From positions 535,001 to 599,000 of the forward strand of contig JAIGNY010002621.1 in NCBI GenBank assembly GCA_020152595.1: a DNA stretch of 64,000 bases. The letters run 5' to 3'. The stretch comes from Chiridota heheva (Eukaryota; Echinodermata; Holothuroidea; Apodida; Chiridotidae). Of this stretch, positions 34,548 to 46,500 are shown piece after piece. Below the pieces are notes generated by a model, which had not been told where the DNA came from, did no database searches, and was given only the letters and a program-made list of their open reading frames with translations. Numbering within the stretch: the first letter of the stretch is position 1; the number at the start of each line of letters is the position of its first letter. The position numbers and the translations under genes were made by a program.

Positions 34548-37500
34548 GTACGGCTACTATTTCGCAATGTATTTCATAAGTAATCACCACTTTATTTACG
34601 AATTTAAACAATATTGTGAGCAAAGGTGTGTCCTTCCCCAAATAGTAAAATTACCATTTACCACTTCCACGAAATTCCTTGCTTGTGTGACTGAGCATGA
34701 GTAACCTTAACTTAGTTATTATACACATCCCTTAGTACGGGTTGACAATAGGATTGCCGTATGAGTTAGGTACAAATGGGCTTTTTTTAATTCACACGTT
34801 GTAGAAAATTGATGATTGAAAAAAGTTTCTTTTTGGATATTCTTATAAAGTTACATGTAGGCTATATCAAGGTTGGTGTTTAATACACTTTTCCAAAAAA
34901 AGTATATATGGGCTTCAATCATCGATTCTAGTTATTGTGGGCGAAAAAAAGGTTAAATGGTTTCGTTTTCAGAAAGATCTTAAAACTTCGATTTCCTTAT
35001 ACTTTTAACACCTTGCTAAAAACAGTACATGAGGGTATAGCATTTTGTAGTACCCTCGGACGGCCAGCCTTTACCAACGGCAGCCATACTAATGCACTTG
35101 TCAGTTGTATGACTCACCTCTGCTACCCCCGGCAATGTCAGTCAAAGGTTGGTCATTGACATATGAAACAGTGACTCACATGTGCTTCATTGTACCAAAT
35201 TGTCAGTCACCATAGTGACTCTGGGGTGAGTCAATTTACTTCAGACCCATTGACTTTGTACAGAGATGAGCGATTTGGGGCAAGTCATGTGCTCAAGAAA
35301 TTTCAGTCACCTATGTGACTGAGGGGTGCGTCAATGTACATGTATTGACCACCCACCTTGGTGCAATGACTCACCTTGTCCGGGGGTGAGTTAAAAAATT
35401 GACAAGTGCATAACACGCCTGGCATCAGTCTGACGGTACTACAGGGAGTAATAGCCTAAACATAGATTTAACCAACGTTACAATCAGCGACAAAATTAAT
35501 GAAGCAAAACACTAGAGATGCACATCTTATTCAATTTGCGTCTCATTCACATACATTTACAGCACACATGACACACCACCTACAACCTCTCCCTCCCTCA
35601 TTCCCCATCCCCTTGCATTTTTTCATGGAAGCTTCAAAAATGTCAATAGGCCTATTTCTAATTTATGAAAATTTGAGAGCAGTGTAGGCCTAGTTTGTTT
35701 CATTCTCTTTTGTTGGGGATTGTAGGCTTGTGCCATTAAGAATGGTGGATAAAACCAGCAAAGAGAATTAAATCCATTACACATCAGTCTTGGGGCTCCC
35801 AAACTAGTTCATGGACCAAGATGCCTGAATATAAATTTGAGACCAGATGCCCCCAGGACTAATTTAATATATGTACCCTTATCCATTAAAGCCATCAGGC
35901 ATGCTCAAAAATGGGCCCAAATGGCATATTATGTGTTTTTTTTTATTGGTTGTATTTCAGGGTTTTTGGCCTTTGGGTTTCCTGAGGCTCCTAAACTAAT
36001 TTGTGGACAAACATACTCACATAAACACGTTGGACCTTAAGACCAAAGGAGTACTTTGATATATGTTTTATATGGATTGAAGCTGTCAGGCATCCTGAAA
36101 AATGTGCCCAAATATCATATTTTGTTCTTTAAAAAAAAAAAAAAAAAAAAATAGGGTTTTCGGCCTTTGGGTGCTCTGCAATTTCTAAACTAGCTCTTAA
36201 ACTAACATACCAGAAAATAGATGAAAGACCAGACACCCCTACGAATAATTTGACATACACTGTACGTTAAATTTCCATTGAAACCGTCAGGTATCCTCAA
36301 AAATGGGCCCAAATGGCATATTTTTTTAATTAATTTGAGGAAATTTGGATTTTTTTTAGATTTTTGGCCCTTTGGAACCTTGGGGCCTCAAACTAGCTCC
36401 CGGACCAACGTACCCGCATATACACATGGGACACTAAGACCAAATAAGTATTTTGATATATGTGCCATATGGATTGCCTGGACCACCTAAACTAGCTCCT
36501 GGACCAAGATACCTGCATATACACATGAAACTAGTTGACAAAAGCAATAATGTGATTTATGTGCCATAGTCAGTGAAGCTGTCATGCATGTTGTTTTTTA
36601 ATTCGTTTTGGCCCTTGGGTACCGAGGGGCTCTAGAACCAGCTCGTAGATCAACATACCTGAATGTAGATGTAAGACCTGAAAGGTCTAGGAATGATTTG
36701 ATATATGTGTCATATGGATTGAAGCCATTAGGCACCCTCAAAATGGGCTCAAATTAATTTAGTGAAATTGGGGTTTTTCAACCCTTGGGTACCCTGGGGC
36801 TCCCAAATTAGTTTGTGGACCAACATACCCGCATAAACACCATTACACATTGGAACCCTTGATGAAAGTAATAATTTGTCATATTAATTGAAGCTGTCAG
36901 ACCTGTCAGACACCTTAAAAAATGAACCCAAATGTCATATTACATGTATATGATTAATTTTGTGAAATTCCATGTTGTTGGCCCTTGGGGGCCCTGGGAC
37001 TCATGAACTAGATCGTGAACCAACATACTAGACCAGACGCCCCTGGGAGCAATTAGATATTTGTGTCGTATGGATTGAAGCTGTTGAGCATGATCCTCAC
37101 AAATGGGCCCAGTGGCATGTTATGTTGTTGATTTTGTGGTGAAATTCAGAGATTTAGGCCCTTGGGTACCGTGGGATTCCCAAGCTAGTTTGTGGACCAA
37201 CATACCCACATACATGGACCTTGACCAAAGTAAAATTTGACATGTATGACATATCCATTGAAGCCGTTAGGCACCCTAGAAAATGGACCCAAATTTCATA
37301 ATATGTGGTTAATTTTGTGAAATTTGTTGTTTTGGGCCCTTGGCTTTCCTGGGGCATCTAAAGTAGCTCGTAGAGCAACATAGCCGAATATAGATGTGAG
37401 ACCAGACACCCCCATGAGTAGTGTGCTATATGGATTGATGTCGTCAGGCACCATCACAAATCAAAAATTGGGGTTTATGGCTCTTGGCTGCATGAGGCTC

Positions 37501-40500
37501 TTAAACTAGCTCATTGATCAACATACCCACATACATGGGACCACTTGACCAAAGTAAAATTTGACATAGGTAAGTGACATATCCATTGAAGCCATCAGGC
37601 ACCCTTAAAAATGGACCCAAATGTCATTATTATGAAGTTAAGTTTGTGAAATTGGATGTTTTCGGCCCTTGGTACCCTGGGGCTCCTAAACTAGCTCCTG
37701 GATCAACATATCCGAATATAGATTTGAGACCAGACACCCCTAGGAGTAGTGTGCTATGTGGATTGATGTCGTCAGGCACGCTCACAATCTGGCACAAATG
37801 GCATATTAGGTTGTCATTAAAAAAAAAAAAAAATCAGGGTTTTTTACCTTTGGCTGCCCTGAGGCTCTAAAACTAGCTCAAGGACCAACATACCCGCATA
37901 TTCTCATGGGACCGCTGTTCCAAAGCAACAATTTGATATATGTGTCATATCCATTGAACCCGTCAGGCATCCTCCAAAATGGGTCCAAGTGGCATATTAT
38001 GTGGTCATGTAGTTTTTTAATTCGGAGGTTTCGGCCCTTTGATACCGGAGGGCTCCAGAACCAGCTAGTGGACTAACATATCCGATTATAGATGTAAAAC
38101 CCCAAACTCCTTGGAATAATTTGACATATGTGTCATGTGCATTGCGCCATCATGCACCCTCAAAAATAGACCCAAATGGCATATTATGTGGTAATTTTAT
38201 TTATTCGGGTATTCGGCCCTTGTGTTTCCTGGGGCTCCCAAAGTAGCACATGGACTAACATACTTGAATATAGATATAAGGTCCCACACCCGTATAATAA
38301 TTGATAATTGTGCCGTATGGATTGAAGCCGGCAGGCACCCTAAACATGGGCCCAATCAGCATATAATATAATCATTTGTTTTTAAATCCGTTTTTTTAAG
38401 TTAAGCGAGAATTCCTAGATTACAGGCGTAGGAACATGTTCTTTATTAGGGAAGGGAGGAGGGGGAAGGGGGGGTGGGGGCACAAAGATATGCTACAACA
38501 CTATTAATGATAAAAAAGATGACTTAGTTGGTTGGCACCATGTAGATCACTGCAGCATTGGGGGCACCATGGAGGTCAACATTGGGGGAGGGGGGCACGC
38601 GCCCCCTGCGTTCCGGTTCCTACGCCTATGTAAATGCTAAACGGACAGCTGGAATAAGTTATTGTCATTGTTGAACTTGATAGTTGATGTTAAATACAAT
38701 CTTTTGGGTTTCCAGTGGCAGTTTCCCATAATTACATTTATCATTGAATAAAAGATGGTATTGTACTAACCAGTGGTGTGGTGGGTCATGTTCACTGGGG
38801 GGCAAAGGCAAAAAAAAATGCTCATTAAAAACGATTGGTACATAGATCTACATTGGTATGCATTGTTTATATGGCATCGTTTAGGAAATTGCTTAAAATC
38901 AGTGTTTCAAATCAAGGGAGAAAGCCTTGCAGTGGTCCAGGGCCTAAAACCTGAAATTTTGTCATAGAGGGTGCCTGACGGCTTCAATGGATATGTTGAT
39001 ATGTCAAGTAAATCCTTTGTTCAAGGGGTCCCATGTGAATACGCTGGTATGCTTGTCCTTTAATTGTTGTCTTTCCCCATTATATTCAACTGGAATCAGA
39101 ATGTGCTGTTCCACCACATCACTGATGCGCTAGTATATAATGCCAGGAGAACCTATGAAGAAGAAAACATAAACAACAAGATATAAACATAAAGGAAAAT
39201 AACATATCCCACAATTAATGGTAGCATTGCCCTGAACTCATCTAAGTACATGTAAACACGTTAGACCAGTTCCGCCTGGTTGGTAAAAACACTTAAGTCT
39301 GAATCTGAATCTGAGGCTAACTTCAGGCCGGTGTTTTTGTTGCAGCCTCTATCAAGTGTATTGAGAGCTCTTAATAAATGACTAAGTAAGGGTCAACACA
39401 TTGTTAAAAGTACTGTATATTTTAAACCTTAAGTTTCAGATTTGTTGATAATCAGATGTAACCAGTGTGATTTAGCTTGATTTTGGTAATAAAAAACGAC
39501 TAGAGTTTCATTTTTAAGGTCTCAAAAAGTGTCTCAAATTTTCCCACGCTACAGCCGATAAATTCTGGCCATTCGATGAAAAATTGCTGTGAAATTTGAA
39601 TAACAATAATAAATTTACAACTCAATCAACATGAAACTGTAGTACATCAGATACATAAGAGTTAACGTGCATCAGGATCTAGGTTAAATTCCAGTCTGGG
39701 TTGTTATGTTATTTTAAAAGGTGGCAATATTTAGAGGGTATTATCAAATTCATATACAAATCATGTTTTTCAGGAGTTGCTTTTTTAAATGAGTTTTCTA
39801 GGCCAATTTCTCTCAGTGTCCAATTCATCTCCTGGCCCTACTCGATTGTCAATGCTCAAGTAGGAACGTGGGGAGGTCTTTTTTTGCCAATTTTCCCAGG
39901 GACTAGAGTGGCGATACCATGACTTTCGAACTAGGGATGGGGGAAAATAAATAGTTTTGGAGGTAAAATTTACCAATGCACAAAACTCTGTTTGAATATG
40001 TCATTCATATCATTTTATTATTATTGTTATTATTTTTTTTTTTGGAGGGGGGGGGGGGGGTAGCGAGGAAAGTGGGGGAAAGCATGATTACATTTGAATT
40101 TCAGCACCACTCAGAAAGTGCCAACCCCCCGGTGGCCGTGCCTTTAATTTTGACAAAATTTTTACAGGTATGGCAGCAGTGCCTTTAATTTCAACAAAAT
40201 TCTTACAGGCACGACGGCCATGCCTTTAATTTCAACAAAATTCTTACAGGCACAGCGGCCATCTCTGTAGTTTTTACAAAATTCTAACAGGCCTGTGCCT
40301 ATAATTTTCACAAAATTCTGCCTTTTAGCCCCACCTTATGATATTTAAAAAACACACACGTAGCCACGTATAGCATATTGAAAAGTGTAACACACAAAGC
40401 GATCATTTGCCTTTGAAGCACATTTGGGATATTCCATTTAAAAGTGGGGATTTTTTTTTTTTACTTGAAATCAATTTAGAATAGCTAATGCGAGTTATGT

Positions 40501-43500
40501 TATGTTTATGACTCAGATGTGACTCAGATGTTGTAATTTTTACACATTACCCAGCAATTTGTCAAACCCTATTATTATAATGGACGGTTCCTTTTAACGT
40601 GCAAAAAAACCTGAGCATCTTACAGTAATATAAATTTTAAAAGTACTTCTTTTGAAACATTTATGTATGATGATGTTCTTGACATATTTTATTAAACTGT
40701 CACTGAAGTAAAATTAGTAAAATCGTCGAAGTCATTAAAATGTACTTGCACTCAACTTTTGCCTTGTTGTTAGATGTGGATGACATCAGAAAAAACAAGA
40801 AATAATTAAAGAAAATCAGACACTTTAAGAAGTTTCTATTGATTGGAGAGGTATTTACGACACAGCAAAGCATCCAATCAAAGTAATTGTTATTTAGCTG
40901 GATAGGTGGTACATTGAAGTTATAAAAACTGTAACTTTAGCTGTAACATTTTTGGGAAAATAAGATAAAACACCCTTTCTTTGTGACTTTGCTGTAGACA
41001 TTCTAATCGTTGAAAATTGGTTGTTGAATTCCTTAGCAATCCATTCTTTACAAAAAATATTCAAAAACTTTTCTCAGTTGCAAACTTAGGGAAAATTTGA
41101 GACACTTCTGGAGGACTCTCGTATTCCTTAAAAATGAAATTCCAGTCGTGTTTTACTAAGGTAAATCTAACTGTTAACATTTAATCATGAAAAAATAAAG
41201 AGCAGGGCTTTCAAAATAGCTTTAAATTTTGCACCTAAAGCAGGAAAATGTTTGAACTTTTTTTTTCAGGAATTGTTCAGAAATTTCTCTTGTAATTTTA
41301 AAGAGTTTCATGACCAGGGATACTAAGAATCAAAATTTGAGGAATGTCCTATGCAGTGTCCCCCAATGGTTGCAAGTGGGGACTATATACACAACCGCCA
41401 TGTACAGTAAATAGTCTACAGCTCTCAAATATACATTTATACGATGGCTGTGTAAATAGAAGGAGAGCTTATACGCACAACCATCGTGTGCCAGCTATTT
41501 GATGATGGCAGACTATTTAAACGCTGTTTATACACGACAAACATAACAATTTAAACAAAACTTGGGGAAAAGCTACTTCACTCAACTTTTTTCTGTTAAT
41601 CCACTAAAGGTAACGGGGTGGTATCTTTTGCCACGAAATTTTAAAATTAGGATACAGTAATCATTGTTGTTGTTATATATTCAGATTCTTTATAAAATTT
41701 CCTATTCAATGATGCTAATCTACAATGTTCATTGTTAGATTTTTGGATTCCTGGCCTCGATGAACTTAATTCTATAACATCTCAAGATATCTGAAATGGA
41801 GTAAGGTGCCTATTTGTTATTTCTCCTCACTAACAAAGCATACAAATATTGCAACTTATTATCTATAAGCTACTTCAGGCCTATGTGTGTTGGTACATGT
41901 ATCATCTGGTTCATGCCCTTTCATTATCGTGTGATGTTACTAGTCTTTATTTACAGATTGGAGAATGATTTAAGTCTCAAGAATCATCTATAATTTCTTA
42001 TATTGAACCCAAGAATTGTATAGCATAAGGAAATACGTTGTCTTCTCACCCGCACGTCCTGGGTTCATATCCTGGTGGGTCTGCAACCAGTGAATTTATA
42101 ACTAGTTATTAAAGGCCATGGCCGTTTTGATATAAATGTCCAGCACTGGATGCTTTTGGGATGTTAAATCTTGCTATGCTATGCTAAATAACATCTAAAG
42201 GTTAATAACTCTTAGAAGTTATGTGAGATACATGAATTTGATAACAAATATCTTGGCTAAATCAAATAAAACTTAATTGCAATTATCAATTGAAACAAAT
42301 TCTGGGTTCAATGAAAAATATTTGAGGGAAATTTTGCAGAAAAGAGACTTAAAACAATATTTACAACCCCAAATGGGTACCGGTCCTTGCACTCTACCTG
42401 ACAGCGCACATTTATGCTTATTCTGTTTTTCAGAGATTGAAGGCGTCAATGAGGAGGGACACAGGAGGAAAGAGAGAGAATTAAAATCGTTTCCAGGGGA
42501 GAGCTTTTCAGATGATGAAGATGAAAAGTAATTTTTGATCTTCATTTAGTTTGTGTAATTGCGTTTGCATTCCTATTTTTGAATTTGATGATTTTGTGTA
42601 TAACAAAAATGATTTATTTCAGTTGTAACTAATGTAGATTTCAGGGCAACTACTTGTATATTCATGATTAATGAATATCCTTTGCACGTGAGTAATTACA
42701 GAAATAGGTTCAGACCTTAATTGCACAAATGATCTGATCATCTGATGCTTTCTCTAGCAACAAACTTTCCTTGTTGCTAGTGGCAGCATTCAAATTTGTT
42801 ATGTCACATTTAGCAAATTCTTATGCAGCTGGTATTATTCATTTTTGGAATCAAATACTGTGTATCAAATTCCTGAAAGGATTTGTTTAATTATATGTGT
42901 CACATTCTTACAACCTGCCAGTTTGTATCTCCTGTAAAACTGGTTAAATTTTGTGGAGCAGAGAATTAATCTTGGCATTCTTTTTGTTAATGAGAAGAAA
43001 TAAAAACATAAAAATGATTAGGAGATTTTATTTGGTTTGTTTACTTGCAGTAGGTTCAAGGTGTGACTTGATTGGCTTTTGAAAGGTCATTAATTGAAGA
43101 AATTTCAAATGATCAATTATGGAGGTTTCATTATTATTGAATGTTTGTGGAGATAATTGTATCAATTTTCCATTGATTCTATTTTATAACCATTGCTCAT
43201 GTTAAATGCATCAAATAGCCCAATTCAGGTGTGAGCTGTGACTGCAGATAATGCCAGTTGGGTTTTGAGATCAATCATGTGTTACATTGTATTTGTATCA
43301 ATCCATTGTGAAGGAAACATGAAACCATAATTGTACCTTTAACTTACGCAGAAAGAAAGTGAAGAAAAGGCCGAGCATTTTCAGAAGTCGCTTGAAAGGG
43401 AAGAAGGAAAAGGAAGAAAGAAAAGATAAAGATGGCAAGGGAGATGAGAAAGTGCGAAAGAGTAAGAATAAAGATGGAGATGAGCAGAGGAGCAAGACGG

Positions 43501-46500
43501 AAGAAGACAAGATGCGAAGCGGGAAAACAAGGACAGGAAAGAGATGAAGAAAAGATCAATACTATCAGCGAGCTGTCTGTCTCCAGAATACGCAAAGGTA
43601 AGATCAATTTGAATTTGTAAAACCCACAGCCTTGTTGGACAATCATGTGGTTTTGGTCACATGTTCATTTTTTTGACAATTCTATATCGTAAGTTGAAGA
43701 AATGTCAATTCTTCACTGGCCAGAAATGTAGCTGAATCTGTTCTTTGTGACCTGTGTGTAGATAAGGTTAAGAAATTTATACTATGATGAAAATCAAAAG
43801 CAGGGAGAGAAAATGCTTCCTCTTGTTTTCTCATGAATGTCAGTTAGGTCAGCGATCTGCAAACTTTAAGGCCAATTCAACCCGTGCTGCAAAGGTAATG
43901 TCATAAAAACATCCTATTCTTGACATGATTGATACATATTAAAGATTAATTTAGCTATGATTTGCAGCAAAAGAAATATTATTACTCACTTGAGTGTACA
44001 ATTTAAACTTCAAAAATTTCCTTTTTTGCATTCATTTCAAAATCACATTATCACAATTATTTTCAGAAGAAAATGTCTTCAACAATCCTATCAGAATTGT
44101 ATCAAATCACTTGAACATCAAAGTTATTACGATTTTCTGCTCAAATTATAGATACATACAATCATTATAGCAACTTGCTAGCAACCTATCGCATCTAAAA
44201 CTAGAATTATAGCACTCTGCAGAGCGCATAGCAACCAATCGCATCTAAAACTAGAATTATAGCACTCTGCAGAGCTTATATGGCTGCCCCATGTCCATTC
44301 CCCACTGAAATACAATCTACCTCAAAACCCCTAAACATTCATTGTTTGAGCTTAAACAAAAATTCAGGCTAAGCATTCATTGTTTGAGCTCAAACAAAAA
44401 TTCAGGGTAGAATCACATTCCATCAACCAATTGTTTTGATTTCTTTGATACCGTAAGCTAAGGTTGTGATGGTTAGCATTTTTTGTCATTTTAAAATGTA
44501 CAGCTGTCACCATTAGAGTCATTTAAGCGTAAGTGATGACGTAATTATCCAGTGACGTAATATTCTATACTTCTTATGTGTGTAATCACTCACATCATGC
44601 ATGTATTGGTCATTCCCTCATACAAACCTGCTCAGCCTACTGCCGTTTTGGGGATGGATTGCGTTTCCATGTTAGGGTAAATATTATAAATGAGTGGAAA
44701 CGAGAGTGGTAAATTTATATTTAACTGATAAATGCAAGATGAAAATTCATGGAAAATAAATGGTACTAATGGAAAGAGAACGCACACCACCAGTGTTCAA
44801 TCATTTTCATTACACATAATGGAAAGTTTTCAAGAGAATGAAAACAACCACAAAAACCACAATACTGCACACTAACAAACCTAGTTTTTCATCGAAGAAA
44901 ATATGTAAGGAACATATCGTAAGCAATCCTGCCAAATAATATTTAAAAAAACCTTTTTATTTTCAATAATCGTGATAATAAATCAAGCACCATCAACAAA
45001 GTTAAGCAGTTCAAGTAGATTAAAACCACCATTAAATATACTGCACATGTTTACACACACAGCAAGTCTGCAATACCTGATGCTTGAGATATCCAGGTGT
45101 CTAAGACTTGAGCAGTTTGGATTTAACATGGGATTCCCCTCAAATATTGCATGGCCCACTCAATGATTCTTCCACATGGAATGTAAATAAAGTTAGTTCG
45201 TTATCTCAGTGACCTTATAAGGAGTTACAGCATGGCTGTGAGCGAAAGATTTTGCATGTGGGCTGGTCAGTGGTTGGGAGATATGTAATGTGATTTGATA
45301 GTGAATGGATATGGGCAGAAATTTCTTGTGTGTGTTGTTGACGGGTTATGTTAATGAGTGCTAGCCTGGGCCTTCCATATGAGCACAAGCTAGCTGCATT
45401 CCATCGATCCCAGGTACCATGGAAATGTTTAGTGTTATGCATATGGACCCCGGGTGAAATGTGATGGCAATAACTTAGTGGATAAAGAGAAAAAGAAAAA
45501 GGTTGATTAGATGGTTTCATGAATTTATTCAAACTTTAAAGAAACAACATAAAAATTAAAATAACATTCGTCTACACAGAGCATGATTTTCTAAACGGAT
45601 AATAGAACAAACAGGCAGGTAAATGGTTAAATGGATTACCTTTACAACCTTACCAGAAGCCACTTCACTTGATTTTCTTTGAGTCCAGAAAACTGATTGT
45701 ATGGCTGTTCTTTCATGGCATGACTTCATTGTTCAGAACATTCCATTGAAAAGTTTCGACTAAATCTTGATAAATCTTGCCCTAAAATATGCCCACCCCT
45801 CCATTTCTATTCTCCCCTGTTCCATTAAGTCCCAAATTTTAATTACTTCTTTCTGAAGCAGTAACAAAACCACACACCAAATTTAATCAAAATCCAATCA
45901 TCTGTTATTGAGATATCTTGATGACAGACAGACAAACAAAGAAACAGAGGCGAAAACATAACCTTTGTCCAACTTTGATGGCGGAGGTAAAAAAAAAATT
46001 GAGGCACTTTCAGAGAGACTCAACATTGACAACATAATATTGAGAAGTTAAACAATTATGGTAGCACAATACTGTATCAAGAAAGAAAAAAAAACGTTTT
46101 GCAATCCCTTGCACATTAAAATTACAATGGCAACATCATGAAATTTTAAAAATACAATTATTGTAGCACCTATATTGTTTCGAAACAGTTCAAACAGGGG
46201 GTTGTTATTGGTTCAAAATACCATCACTATCATGTAAATTCACACTGATATGTTATCATACTCTGAAAGAATTAAGATACCCACATGGTGTTAACAAACA
46301 GAATGTCATCTTTTGTGCCAACGTACTGTGACACCTGTGTGCGCATTGGTATTATAAATCTCTTCCAGCGGTACCCATGGATGAGTCCCTTTGCCAACAT
46401 GTCAATCAGTAGTGTGTGGGTAAGTCTTTGTTTGAAATTGATAAGTTTGCTGAGCCAAATTCGATTGATTGTGAGGCAATCTTTAATGCTGGTGGAATGA

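Noticed and set aside
42040-42090. A functional tRNA gene at the B-box-like sequence
   Set aside because: Only a B box is clear, the cloverleaf cannot be completed, and the body matches another SINE copy at 24.3 kb.
42277-42433. In-frame extension upstream of RALBP1 exon 2 with its own ATG
   Set aside because: A good acceptor (TTTTTCAG) separates it from the conserved part, and the extension has no similarity to RalBP1. An alternative start here is possible but less likely than exon 1 at 34502.
43298-43646. Two - strand frames of 70 and 100 codons
   Set aside because: They are antisense shadows of the Lys-rich RALBP1 exon 3.
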